From Betaproteobacteria bacterium (GTDB lineage: Bacteria; Pseudomonadota; Gammaproteobacteria; Burkholderiales; Casimicrobiaceae): DNA of 64,000 nt. The notes under the pieces were generated by a model that saw only the letters and a program-made list of their open reading frames with translations, ran no database searches and was not told the DNA's origin. Made by a program: the position numbers and the translations under genes. Location: positions 1 through 64,000 of the forward strand of contig JAPUER010000066.1 of NCBI GenBank assembly GCA_027492485.1. The letters are read 5' to 3'. Shown piece by piece: positions 1-9,328 of the stretch; positions within the stretch are counted from its first letter, which is position 1; the number at the start of each line of letters is the position of its first letter.

Positions 1-720
1 GTCCAGCGTGCCGTCCGGGTTGAGGCGCGCGACGCAGAAGTCAACGTTCCCGCAATACCCCGCCAGCACGATCTTGCCGTCGGGCTGCACGGCGACGGCG
101 TAGGCACGGTCGTCACTCGTCCCGACCGGCAGCAGGAATTTGCCATTGCCGCTGCCGCTTGGGCCGTCAAAGCTCGCGTCCAGCGTGCCGTCCGGGTTGA
201 GGCGTGCGACGCAGAAGTCATAGGTGCTGCCGGGGCAATAACCCGCCAGCACGATCTTGCCGTCGGGCTGCACGGCGACGGCGGTGGCAACGGCGTTACC
301 CGTCCCGATCGGCAGCAGGAACTTGCCGTCACCGTTGCCGCTGGGGCCGTCAAAGCTCGCGTCCAGCGTGCCGTCCGCGTTGAGGCGCGCGACGCAAAAG
401 TCGTTGTTGCTGCCGTTGTAGCAAGTCCCCGCCAGCACAATCTTGCCGTCGGGCTGCAGGGCGACGGCGGTGGCACGAGCGTCACCGGTTCCGATCGCCA
501 GATTGCCGATCTTGCCGTTGCCGGCGGCAAAGGTGGTGTCCAGACTGCCCGGCACCGGATCGGCGGCATGGGCCAGCGGGCTGCCCAGCAGGCTCAGCGC
601 CAGCAGAAGCAGGCAACACAGCGCCTTGTTCAAAGTGCTCGCCACCCGCAGCCATTCTCCCGGCGTCGCATGGCCCTGACCGGCAGCCACACCACGTCGT
701 TTGCACGAATCCGCCATCAT
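1..720 (-). CDS. Secreted delta-60 repeat protein, C-terminus beyond window
   Basis: Reading leftward from ATG at 720, an open frame of 240 codons runs off the window edge. The N-terminus has a hydrophobic segment (LCCLLLLALSLLG) ending in AHA-AD, a likely signal peptidase I site near residues 50-52. After it come units of about 59-61 residues containing LDTTF or LDASF, an ALQPDGKIVLAG segment and a FCVARLN segment. This is the delta-60 repeat pattern, predicted to form beta-propeller or beta-helix structures in exported proteins. DNA repeat units begin near 1, 178 and 361. GAGAGAGG lies just upstream of the ATG pair. Function is not predictable from the repeats; such proteins are often large and surface-exposed. 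The true C-terminus and any sorting signal are not visible. Confidence 0.85.
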   Translation of the reverse strand, partial: MMADSCKRRGVAAGQGHATPGEWLRVASTLNKALCCLLLLALSLLGSPLAHAADPVPGSLDTTFAAGNGKIGNLAIGTGDARATAVALQPDGKIVLAGTCYNGSNNDFCVARLNADGTLDASFDGPSGNGDGKFLLPIGTGNAVATAVAVQPDGKIVLAGYCPGSTYDFCVARLNPDGTLDASFDGPSGSGNGKFLLPVGTSDDRAYAVAVQPDGKIVLAGYCGNVDFCVARLNPDGTLD

Positions 721-1046
721 CGGCCTCTCTCAAGAAAATACTCGTTCAGCCACGCATCAATACACCCTCAGCCGCCACTGCGCAAGTCAGGCCGCCGGAT
801 CGGCGGCATCGAAATTGCCAGCGAGGTCGTCGCAATCGCCGACGAGGCAGGGGCGGCGGCACAGGTGGGGCACGCACGGCACGAGATGAGCCTTGGGTTG
901 AGCCGCCGTGATCACGGCCCGCGTCCGCAACGGGAAGGGCACAACGACAACGCGGCAACCGGAAAGACGTTGCGCTAGCACGGTTCGCGCCACCGGCACC
1001 GCCGCGTGAGCAAGGGTGCGGCGGCGCGATCTACGCACCTAACTAC
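721..1046. other. Intergenic gap with no supported gene
   Basis: This stretch upstream of the delta-60 repeat gene has several short open frames on both strands. None has a convincing start, family motif or consistent codon bias. Nothing can be called with confidence. Confidence 0.4.
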
Positions 1047-1150
1047 CGTTCACCCTGAGCGTAGCGAAGGGTTTGATCCCTCTAGCATTGGACCCTTCGC
1101 TATGCTCAGGGCGAACGGGTGTTTTTTGTCGCCAATTTGGGAAAACTCAA
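1047..1150. repeat. REP-like palindromic repeat, copy 1
   Basis: Two arms carry CCCTGAGCGTAGCGAAGGG and its near reverse complement, ACCCTTCGCTATGCTCAGGG, with a short non-conserved loop. A tail resembling GTCGCCAATTTGGGAAAAC follows. The same palindrome plus tail recurs at 41312-41415, so the conserved unit is about 100 bp and longer than the hairpin alone. Confidence 0.85.
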
Positions 1151-1609
1151 ATGGCTTTTCGCTGAAATGACCATTGCAATGGGCGCAGCGGCCATCTCAG
1201 CATGGCTGCATCGCGAGCCCGACGGCGCGCGCGACTGAACGGTCGTGTCACTGGCTGGCAGGTCCGGCTCCAGCACCATGCCGCAGTGATTGCTCAAATA
1301 CTGCTGAATGTCGGACCAGGTGCGGCGCCCGGCGTCGGCGCTGAAACTGATACCGGCCACCACCGCAGCGCCGCGCAGGTCGAGCAGGACGCGGGTCATG
1401 ATCAGGCCGTCGACGGTCGCCAGCAGCGATCGATCGCGGCGCCGGCAGACGGAAACAGTCGGGCTTGCATGAGACTCTCTCGCTGAGCGGTCGCAACACA
1501 AAAACGACAGCAGCCGGCGCAGTTGCTCAGGTGGCTGCGTGGCGACGACTGCCACCCCGATTCGTCGCCGGAGCGGGGTAGTGACGAAATCGCGCCCAGC
1601 CTGTAGCAT
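1106..1609 (-). CDS. Doubtful hypothetical or gene remnant
   Basis: A 167-codon open frame. The middle part (about residues 60-115, containing DGLIMTRVLLDLRGAAVV and RRTWSDIQQYLSNHC) shows GC-rich third positions typical of real coding DNA here. The N-terminal part and the Ser/Arg-rich C-terminus do not. The last 15-20 residues are encoded by the repeat elements at 1047-1184. This could be a small real gene starting at an internal codon, or a decayed gene whose end was overwritten by repeats. I recognise no family. Confidence 0.25.
   Translation of the reverse strand: MLQAGRDFVTTPLRRRIGVAVVATQPPEQLRRLLSFLCCDRSARESHASPTVSVCRRRDRSLLATVDGLIMTRVLLDLRGAAVVAGISFSADAGRRTWSDIQQYLSNHCGMVLEPDLPASDTTVQSRAPSGSRCSHAEMAAAPIAMVISAKSHLSFPKLATKNTRSP
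1152..1184. repeat. Half copy of GTCGAC-centred palindromic element
   Basis: GGCTTTTCGCTGAAATGACC followed by ATTGCAATGGGC matches the outer arm of the palindromic family described at 8224-8349. No GTCGAC centre or second arm follows, so it looks like a truncated copy. It abuts the REP-like repeat at 1047-1150. Confidence 0.5.
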
Positions 1610-1618
1610 TACTACCTT

Positions 1619-1667
1619 TGCAGCCCCGTCGCACTACCCGTGCGACTTTCCGGGTTAGTCCGCTGCA
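1619..1667 (+). ncRNA. Candidate structured leader RNA
   Basis: TGCAGC (1619-1624) can pair with GCTGCA (1662-1667). It encloses a 7-bp hairpin GTCGCAC/GTGCGAC with loop TACCC (1628-1646). An AAAGGA ribosome-binding site and ATG (1685) follow. I do not recognise it as a named riboswitch class. It could be a cis-regulatory leader or chance structure in GC-rich DNA. Confidence 0.3.
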
Positions 1668-1684
1668 CCAGAAAGGACGTCGCG

Positions 1685-1816
1685 ATGCCAACCACTGTTT
1701 CCCGCTTCCAACTCGTTCGCAACAGCGCGATCGGCGTCGTGATGGCTGGGACCCGTGGTCCGGTCGCACGTCGCTACCCGCAACCGGGTAACACTTACCC
1801 GAATCACCCGCGTTGA
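1685..1816 (+). CDS. Possible 43-residue small protein
   Basis: ATG at 1685 is preceded at 7 nt by AAAGGA and opens a 43-codon frame ending in TGA at 1814-1816. The product is basic with no clear membrane segment (starts MPTTVSRFQLVRNSAIGVV). Near its end the DNA contains a perfect short inverted repeat, CGGGTAA-CAC-TTACCCG. It may be a real small protein, a leader peptide for the structure just upstream, or a chance frame. No family is recognised. Confidence 0.3.
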   Translation: MPTTVSRFQLVRNSAIGVVMAGTRGPVARRYPQPGNTYPNHPR

Positions 1817-2056
1817 CGCGCCGGTCGCAAGACCGGGTTCGGCTGCACCCCGTGTAGCTGCCGTTCAGGAGGGCAGCGGCGCCCGAGCGCCGACTCATCT
1901 CCCGTTGCAACCTCCGCCGGTGGTTGTGTTCGCCGCTGTTGCGCCGGGTTTCCGACGCCAGACCGGCTTGGCGCCGGGTGCCGACGCCAGTTGCCATTTC
2001 CGTTTTCGCCAGTTCCGGTCGCCTGACCGGTGGCATGCAAGTTTGTGGAGTTTGCC

Positions 2057-3391
2057 GTGCAAGCCGTTGTCAGTTTCTTTTCTCGCCTGTCCGGGCGAAT
2101 AGGCCACTCGTTGCGTACGCTGCTGCGCCTGCCGGCGCTGCCCGCCGGCGATCTGCTGCATGACCGCAACTATCGCCGCATCTTCGCCTCGGTGGTCATC
2201 ACCCACTTCGGCGCCCAGATCACGATTCTGGCGCTGCCGTTGACGGCGGTGACCGTGCTCAACGCTTCGCCGACGCAAATGGGCTGGCTGATGGCCGCCG
2301 AGATCGTGCCCTTCGTGCTGCTCTCGCTGCCGGCCGGCGTCTGGCTCGACCGCGTGCGCAAGCTGCCGGTCTACGTGATCGGCGAATCGGTGTTCGCGCT
2401 GACCCTGGCCTCGGTGCCGATTGCGGCGTGGAGCGGCGTGCTGTCGATGGCCTGGCTGTACGTGGTCGGCTTCGTGCTTGGCTGCGTGCACGTGTTCGGC
2501 GGCTCGGCGGCGCAGATCGTGCTGACCCAGATCGTGTCGCGCGACCGGCTGGTCGAGGCGCACAGCAAGAATGCGCTGGCGGTGTCCGGTTCCGAAATCG
2601 CCGGCCCGGGGCTTGCGGGCGCGCTGATCAAGCTGCTCGGGGCGCCGTTCGCGATCGCCTTCGACGCCATCCTGATCGCCGGGTCGGTGCTGCTGCTGCG
2701 CGGCATCCGGGTCGAGGAGTCGGCGATGTCGACGCCGGGCGTGCGCTTCTGGGCGCAGTTGCGCGAAGGCGTGCGCTTCGTCGCGCGCACCCGTATGCTG
2801 TGGACGCTGGCGCTGTTCGTCGGCTGCTGGCAGTTGCTGCACCACATGGCGAGCGTGGTGCAGATTCTGGTCGCCTCGCGCGAGCTGGGCATGAGCGCAC
2901 AGTCGATCGGCTTCTGCTACGTCGGCATGGGCGTCGGCACCATTCTCGCCAGCGTCTACGGCCGCCGCGTCAGCGAGAAAGTCGGGCCCGGCCCCACCAT
3001 CGTGGCCGGACTCGCGGTCAGCGCGGTCGGCTGGCTGGCGCTGGCGGTGGCGCCGGCCAGCGTGCTCGGCGTCGTGCTGTTCGGCTTCATGCTGACCTGC
3101 TTTTCGGCCGGCGCCACGCTGATCTTCGTGAACTTCCTGTCGCTCAGGCAAGCCGTCACGCCGGAGCCGCTGCTCGGCCGCATGACCAGCACCATGCGCT
3201 GGCTGATCCTGATCGGCGCCGGCCCCGGCGCGCTGATCGGCGGCTACGTCGGCGAACACATCGGCCTTCGCGCATCGCTCGCGCTGGCCGGCGTCGGCGC
3301 GCTGATCCTTACGTTGTTTGCATGGCGCAGCACGGTGATGATGGGCACGCGCAGCCTGCCCAGCCCCGCTGCGCTACCCACTCAAGGTTGA
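2057..3391 (+). CDS. MFS transporter, EntS-like
   Basis: An inner-membrane major facilitator protein of about 444 residues with around 12 hydrophobic segments. The first loop contains GVWLDRVRKLPV, the cytoplasmic loop 2-3 motif of MFS drug and siderophore exporters. The N-terminal DRNYRRIFASVVITHFG resembles the MFS_3 (enterobactin exporter-like) family. I chose GTG at 2057 because GGAG lies 6-7 nt upstream; ATG at 2030 in the same frame is the alternative and has a poorer site. It ends 5 nt before the ABC exporter gene, suggesting co-transcription. The substrate cannot be read from sequence; siderophore or drug efflux is an inference from family. Confidence 0.85.
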   Translation: MQAVVSFFSRLSGRIGHSLRTLLRLPALPAGDLLHDRNYRRIFASVVITHFGAQITILALPLTAVTVLNASPTQMGWLMAAEIVPFVLLSLPAGVWLDRVRKLPVYVIGESVFALTLASVPIAAWSGVLSMAWLYVVGFVLGCVHVFGGSAAQIVLTQIVSRDRLVEAHSKNALAVSGSEIAGPGLAGALIKLLGAPFAIAFDAILIAGSVLLLRGIRVEESAMSTPGVRFWAQLREGVRFVARTRMLWTLALFVGCWQLLHHMASVVQILVASRELGMSAQSIGFCYVGMGVGTILASVYGRRVSEKVGPGPTIVAGLAVSAVGWLALAVAPASVLGVVLFGFMLTCFSAGATLIFVNFLSLRQAVTPEPLLGRMTSTMRWLILIGAGPGALIGGYVGEHIGLRASLALAGVGALILTLFAWRSTVMMGTRSLPSPAALPTQG

Positions 3392-3396
3392 TTGCC

Positions 3397-5289
<1,893 letters not shown>

Positions 5290-5295
5290 CGCGTT

Positions 5296-5363
5296 CCCTT
5301 CCCAGCGGGGGAGGGTTGGCAAGGTTCCCTCCCCCAGCGGGGGAGGGCTAGGGTAGGGGCAGG
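5296..5363. repeat. GC-rich palindromic repeats on DUF559 3' side
   Basis: Two tandem copies. The first is slightly degenerate (CCCTTCCCAGCGGGGGAGGG, 5296-5315). The second has arms CCCTCCCCC and GGGGGAGGG (5327-5347) followed by CTAGGGTAGGGGCAGG. The CTAG supplies the TAG stop of the DUF559 gene on the minus strand. Confidence 0.85.
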
Positions 5364-5740
5364 CCACGTAACCGCTCGTCAATCGCGGCGACAACCTGCC
5401 CCAAAACCCCCTCCAGATTGGTCATCACCTCGTTGTTCCAGAAGCGCAAGACAGCGATCCCCTGCCGCGCCAGATAAACCGATCTTGTGCTGTCGGCGTG
5501 GCGAGCGTCGGGCGCTGCGTGCTGTCCGCCATCGAGCTCAACGGCCAACTTGAGTGAAATGCAGTAGAAGTCCAGCACGAACGGCTCGATGACGTGCTGA
5601 CGGCGAAAACGGACGCCAAGCTGCTGGCCGCGGAGCGCTTGCCAAAGTTTGCGTTCGGCGTCCGTTGTCTGGGCGCGGAGCGTGCGGGCGTGGTCGCGAA
5701 GTTTTGGGTTCTGCGGTGTGGGGTTGAAGTTGTTCCTCAT
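5348..5740 (-). CDS. DUF559 endonuclease-like protein (Vsr-type fold)
   Basis: 130 residues from ATG 5740 (MRNNFNPTPQ). The DUF559 hallmarks are all present: FVLDFYC with Asp57, AVELDGGQH with Glu69 and Gln73-His74, and VLRFWNNEV near residue 97. By family knowledge this is a PD-(D/E)XK, very-short-patch-repair-like nuclease fold of unproven biological role. The frame is open further upstream, but those codons are the GC-rich repeat (encoding PLPLRGRARVGE), so ATG 5740 is preferred; a GGGGGA stretch lies upstream. The last residues (GLPLP) and the stop are encoded by the other repeat. It lies between the ABC exporter and fpr with no functional link to either. Confidence 0.8.
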   Translation of the reverse strand: MRNNFNPTPQNPKLRDHARTLRAQTTDAERKLWQALRGQQLGVRFRRQHVIEPFVLDFYCISLKLAVELDGGQHAAPDARHADSTRSVYLARQGIAVLRFWNNEVMTNLEGVLGQVVAAIDERLRGLPLP

Positions 5741-5748
5741 TGATGTTT

Positions 5749-5857
5749 CCCCCACCCTAGCCCTCCCCCGCAGGGGGAGGGGATCTGACTCCGTGTTGAT
5801 GCTCTCCATCGTCGACCTGCCCCCACCCTAGCCCTCCCCCGCAGGGGGAGGGGATCT
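5749..5857. repeat. Two identical 38-bp palindromic repeats
   Basis: Positions 5749-5786 and 5820-5857 are identical, 71 bp apart. Each begins CCCCCACCCTAG, has arms CCCTCCCCC/GGGGGAGGG and ends GGATCT. They are inverted relative to the copy at 5327-5363. The second ends 1 nt from the fpr stop codon. Confidence 0.9.
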
Positions 5858-5858
5858 A

Positions 5859-6626
5859 CTACCAATACGCCTCGGTCGTAATCTGTCCTGGTGCCTTGCG
5901 GCGGTGTTTGCGTAGCCCTTTGGCTTCGAGTGCGGCGATGGTGTCGGTGACCATCTGTGGGTTGCCGCAGAGCATGCAGTGCGCGCTGTCAGCGGTGAGT
6001 GCGATGCCGGCGCGGGCTTCCAGGCGGCCGTCGCCGATGACGGCCGGAATGCGGCCGGGCAACGCGTCGGGCGTGGCTTCGCGCGACACGACGGGGACGT
6101 ACACCAGCGCGCCGTCATGCGCCGCCGCGAGCGCGGCAAACGTGCTGCGATACGCCAGCTCGGCGGCGTAGCGCACCGCATGCACGACCACGATGCGGCG
6201 GAATTTCTGCCACGGCGCCGGCGTGCGCAGGATCGACAGGAAGGGGCCGATGCCGGTGCCGGTGGCGAGGCACCAGAGCACCTCGGCATCGGGCACCTCC
6301 GGCATCGAGAAGAAGCCGTTGGCCCGCGGCCCGACGCAGAGGGCGTCGCCCACCTTGAGGCAATGCAGCGCCGGCGACACGATGCCGCCCACCGCGCGTG
6401 GCACCAGGGTCAGAAGAATCTCATGCGGACGCTGGTCGGGCGCGTTGACCATCGAATACGGGCGCATGGTGACGTCGGGGCCGCGCTCGCCCGGCAAAAT
6501 CAACCCGGCGCGGCAGTACTGGCCGGCAACGAAGGCCTCCATCGGCGCCTCGAAGCTGAGCGAAAACAGCGAATCGGTGTAATCCACGCGGCCAACCACG
6601 CGGCCTTCGATAAACTTCTCGCTCAC
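5859..6626 (-). CDS. fpr: Ferredoxin/flavodoxin-NADP+ reductase
   Basis: 255 residues from GTG 6626, close to the 248 of E. coli Fpr. It transfers electrons between NADPH and ferredoxin or flavodoxin. Visible FAD motifs are RPYSMVNAP and GIVSPALH. The NADP-binding segments are ATGTGIGPFLS and CMLCGNPQMV. The protein ends in EAYW, the aromatic C-terminus that stacks on FAD in this family. GTG is preferred over an ATG-like extension to 6656 because MSEKFIEGRV matches the family N-terminus and GGATCGGGA lies upstream. It diverges from the phosphatase gene at 6662. The stop TAG is immediately followed by a GC-rich palindromic repeat. Confidence 0.92.
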   Translation of the reverse strand: MSEKFIEGRVVGRVDYTDSLFSLSFEAPMEAFVAGQYCRAGLILPGERGPDVTMRPYSMVNAPDQRPHEILLTLVPRAVGGIVSPALHCLKVGDALCVGPRANGFFSMPEVPDAEVLWCLATGTGIGPFLSILRTPAPWQKFRRIVVVHAVRYAAELAYRSTFAALAAAHDGALVYVPVVSREATPDALPGRIPAVIGDGRLEARAGIALTADSAHCMLCGNPQMVTDTIAALEAKGLRKHRRKAPGQITTEAYW

Positions 6627-6661
6627 GACATTCCCGATCCTCGACCAAGGGCGCATTTTAC

Positions 6662-7309
6662 GTGGCCGTAACCACGCTGTTCTTTGACCTCGACGGTACC
6701 GTTACCAACAATTTCGACGGTATCGCGCGCTGCCTGAACTATGCGCTGGAGAAGCTCGGTTTCCAGCATCTGGCCGACGACCAGGTGCGGCCGTTTGTCG
6801 GGCCGCCGTTTCGCGAATCGTTGCCGCGGGCGTTTCCGGGCATCGATGCCGAGGCGGCGCTGCATTACTACCGCCATCGCTACGAACACACCGGCTGGCA
6901 GGAAAACAGCCTCTACGACGGCATCGGTGACGCCATCCGCCAGCTTCATCTGCAGGGCTTCACCATTGCGCTGTGCACCAGCAAGCCGCGAGTGTTCGCC
7001 GAAAAGATCATCGACCATTTCGACCTGACCCGCTATTTCGACGGCATTCACGGGCCCGAATTCGACGGGCGTTTCGACCAGAAGACCGATCTGCTCGCGC
7101 ATCTGGTCGGCCATTACAAGGTGGCGCCGACCAGCGCGGTGATGATCGGCGATCGCGACAAGGACGTGGAAGCCGCGCTGCACGCGGGCGTGCATCCGCT
7201 CGGCGTGCTGTGGGGCTTTGGCAGCCTCGATGAATTGCACAATGCCGGCGCCCGGCGCATCATCGATTCCCCGGCGCAACTGATCCACACCGTACACTCC
7301 ATCGCCTGA
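6662..7309 (+). CDS. HAD phosphatase, phosphoglycolate phosphatase-like
   Basis: 215 residues with GTG start. HAD motif I is FFDLDGTVTNN (nucleophile Asp and general acid Asp). Motif II is around CTSKPRVFAEK. Motif III/IV is VMIGDRDKDVEAA. The all-alpha cap between residues 15 and 85 places it in the Gph/PgmB-like subgroup. The substrate is a small phosphate ester; 2-phosphoglycolate is only the family default. It diverges from fpr with about 35 bp between starts and precedes panC by 58 bp. Confidence 0.85.
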   Translation: MAVTTLFFDLDGTVTNNFDGIARCLNYALEKLGFQHLADDQVRPFVGPPFRESLPRAFPGIDAEAALHYYRHRYEHTGWQENSLYDGIGDAIRQLHLQGFTIALCTSKPRVFAEKIIDHFDLTRYFDGIHGPEFDGRFDQKTDLLAHLVGHYKVAPTSAVMIGDRDKDVEAALHAGVHPLGVLWGFGSLDELHNAGARRIIDSPAQLIHTVHSIA

Positions 7310-7367
7310 CCGTCGCCGCGCGCAGCGCGCAGCGCGGCAACCCCGGTCATCGTTTCTGGAGGCCCCG

Positions 7368-8198
7368 ATGGAAGTCATTCACACCGTTGCCGAACTGCGC
7401 AAGTATCTGCAGGGCGTGCCGAACAACGTGTTCGTGCCGACCATGGGCAATCTGCACGAAGGGCATTTGCAGCTGGTCGAGGAGGCCGCGCCGCGCGGTG
7501 CCTGCACAGTGGTCAGCATTTTCGTCAACCGCCTGCAGTTCGGCCCCAAGGAGGACTTCGAGCGCTATCCGCGCACGCTTGAGGAGGACTGCAAAAAGCT
7601 GGACAGCATCGGCTGCGACGTGGTCTTCGCGCCGGACGAGCAGGCGCTTTACCCCGAACCGCAAACCTACACCGTGCAGCCCGACGGCATCGAAAACATT
7701 CTCGAAGGCGCCGTGCGGCCGGGGCACTTCCGCGGCGTGGCGACGGTGGTGCTGAAATTGTTCAACATGGTGCAGCCGCACGCCGCCGTGTTCGGCAAGA
7801 AGGATTACCAGCAGTGCCTGGTGTTGCAGACGATGGTGCGGCAACTGGCGCTGCCGGTGGAGATCATCCTCGCCGAGACGGTGCGTGCGGCCGACGGCCT
7901 GGCGCTGTCGTCGCGCAACCAGTACCTGTCGGTGGCCGAGCGCGCCGAAGCGCCGCGCCTCTATCGCGTGCTGCAGGAAGTGCGCGAGGCGGTGCGCACC
8001 GGCACCCATTCGTGGCGAACCATCGAGGCGGAGGCGATGACCGAGCTCGAGCGGCACGGCTGGCGGCCGGACTACATCACCGTGCGCCGGCGGGCAGACC
8101 TGCTGCCGCCGAAGGACGACGATCGCGAACTGGTCGTACTCGGCGCCGCGCGGCTGGGAACGCCGCGGCTGCTGGACAACCTCGAACTGACGATTTGA
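7368..8198 (+). CDS. panC: Pantoate-beta-alanine ligase
   Basis: 276 residues, normal for PanC. It condenses pantoate with beta-alanine using ATP to make pantothenate, the coenzyme A precursor. The nucleotide-binding signature PTMGNLHEGHLQLV (HEGH), FGKKDYQQC and the KMSKS-like SSRNQYLS loop are present. TGGAGG lies 6 nt before the ATG. panB and panD are not adjacent in this window. A palindromic element follows the stop at 8224. Confidence 0.95.
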   Translation: MEVIHTVAELRKYLQGVPNNVFVPTMGNLHEGHLQLVEEAAPRGACTVVSIFVNRLQFGPKEDFERYPRTLEEDCKKLDSIGCDVVFAPDEQALYPEPQTYTVQPDGIENILEGAVRPGHFRGVATVVLKLFNMVQPHAAVFGKKDYQQCLVLQTMVRQLALPVEIILAETVRAADGLALSSRNQYLSVAERAEAPRLYRVLQEVREAVRTGTHSWRTIEAEAMTELERHGWRPDYITVRRRADLLPPKDDDRELVVLGAARLGTPRLLDNLELTI

Positions 8199-8223
8199 GC
8201 GTGACGTAGCGGCTACCGTCGCA

Positions 8224-8349
8224 GTTACAGCTTTTTGCTGTGTTGCGCCGTCGAATGCGGGCTGGCGCGGTATTTTTCTTGAGGTCGACTTTAGGATTTT
8301 TACCGATTTGGCCCTTTCCCAATGCCGTTCAGCGCCAAAAAGCTGTTAC
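8224..8349. repeat. ERIC-like palindromic element, copy A
   Basis: CAGCTTTTTG (8228-8237) and CAAAAAGCTG (8336-8345) are perfect terminal inverted repeats. Their midpoint, 8286.5, is exactly the centre of GTCGAC (8284-8289). The arms carry weaker complementarity throughout. It lies between the convergent ends of panC and ubiA and contains no coding capacity. Confidence 0.8.
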
Positions 8350-8403
8350 GTCCGGTCGCCACGGGCGGTGTGCCGCTGCGCCGCAGCGGCAGCGCCGGCA
8401 CGC

Positions 8404-9321
8404 TCAGCCGTACCAGCGCGGCCAGGCGCCGCTGCGCACCGCGTAGTCGAGCGCAACGCCGACGAACACCGCCATGCCGAACAGGTTGTTGCCGCGGAAG
8501 GCAGCGAAGCAGCGCATGCGGTCGCGACCGCGGATCAGCCACAGATGATGCAGCGCCAGCGCGGCGGCGAGCGCGAGGCCGAGGTAGTAAATCGGCCCCA
8601 GCGCGGCGGCGTTGCCGATCAGCAGCATCGTCGCAATGAACGCCGCGTAGCAGCAGGCGATCGCCAGCACGTCGAAGCGGCCGAAGAACAGCGCCGAGGT
8701 GCGGATGCCGATGCGGATGTCGTCGTCGCGATCGACCATCGCGTACTCGGTGTCGAACGCCAGCACCCAGAAAAAATTCGCCAGCATCAGCCAGCCCGCG
8801 ACCGGCGGCACCTCGCCGCGCACGGCGGCGAACGCCATCGGAATGCCCATGCTGAACGCGATGCCGAGAATTGCCTGCGGGATCGAGAAGAAGCGCTTGG
8901 TGAACGGGTAAATCGCCGCGATCGCCAGCGCCGGTAGCGCCCACACACGCGCCGGCCAGTTCAGCGGAATCAGCAGCAGCGCCGCTGCCAGCGCGCACAC
9001 CGCGCCCACCCACAGCGCCTCGCGGCCGCTGATCTCGCCGGACGCCAGCGGCCGCATCGCGGTGCGCTTCACGGCGCCGTCGAACTCGCGGTCGGCCCAG
9101 TCGTTGATCGCGCAGCCGGCCGAGCGCATGAGGATGGTGCCGAGCACGAAGATGGCGAGCAGACGCCAGTCGGGCGCACCGCGCGCCGCGATCCACAAGC
9201 CCCACAGCGTGGGCCACATCAGCAACATGAAACCGACCGGTTTGTCGAGGCGGATCAGGCGCTCGTAGGCGTCGAGTTTGCTCCTGATCCGGCCCAAGTT
9301 CAGCGTGGTCATCATCGTCAA
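8404..9321 (-). CDS. ubiA: 4-hydroxybenzoate polyprenyltransferase
   Basis: 305 residues, polytopic inner-membrane prenyltransferase. It attaches the polyprenyl tail to 4-hydroxybenzoate in ubiquinone synthesis. The first Asp-rich motif NDWADREFD and the second, DTEYAMVDRDDD, are both intact and bind Mg-diphosphate. The hydrophobic profile fits eight to nine helices. Several closely spaced Met codons make the exact start uncertain by up to three residues. It follows the epimerase-like gene by 7 nt on the same strand, so the two are probably co-transcribed. Confidence 0.95.
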   Translation of the reverse strand: MTMMTTLNLGRIRSKLDAYERLIRLDKPVGFMLLMWPTLWGLWIAARGAPDWRLLAIFVLGTILMRSAGCAINDWADREFDGAVKRTAMRPLASGEISGREALWVGAVCALAAALLLIPLNWPARVWALPALAIAAIYPFTKRFFSIPQAILGIAFSMGIPMAFAAVRGEVPPVAGWLMLANFFWVLAFDTEYAMVDRDDDIRIGIRTSALFFGRFDVLAIACCYAAFIATMLLIGNAAALGPIYYLGLALAAALALHHLWLIRGRDRMRCFAAFRGNNLFGMAVFVGVALDYAVRSGAWPRWYG

Positions 9322-9328
9322 TGGCGGG

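Larger units (their letters stand above)
5296..5857 (-). mobile_element. Putative DUF559 palindrome-bounded element
   Basis: A DUF559 nuclease gene is enclosed by GC-rich palindromes. Two lie on its 3' side (5296-5315 and 5327-5363). Two identical 38-bp copies lie on its 5' side (5749-5786 and 5820-5857). The two sides face in opposite directions. The gene's coding sequence runs into the left repeat. A gene-less inverted pair of the same repeat occurs at 45920-46024. The layout is that of a compact mobile unit, but no transposition footprint can be proven here. Confidence 0.4.

Noticed and set aside
1..480. Regular repeats at the left edge as a CRISPR array or tandem satellite
   Set aside because: The units of about 180 bp are codon-level repeats of the delta-60 protein, with no short direct repeats plus unique spacers.
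1619..1667. Cyclic-di-GMP (GEMM) riboswitch
   Set aside because: The conserved GEMM core sequences are not present; only a nested stem shape is seen.
1895..3259. 454-codon minus-strand open frame
   Set aside because: Its His/Gln/Arg/Asp-rich composition is the reverse-strand shadow of the GC-rich MFS gene.
2428..3396. Long open frame continuing upstream of the ABC exporter start, suggesting a much larger protein
   Set aside because: The upstream part lies within the MFS coding region in another frame and is Arg-rich shadow sequence. The MsbA-like N-terminus begins at 3397.
5749..5857. The GC-rich palindromes as rho-independent terminators
   Set aside because: No T-run follows, copies occur upstream of genes and as inverted pairs, and 38 bp are identical between copies, which fits repeats better.
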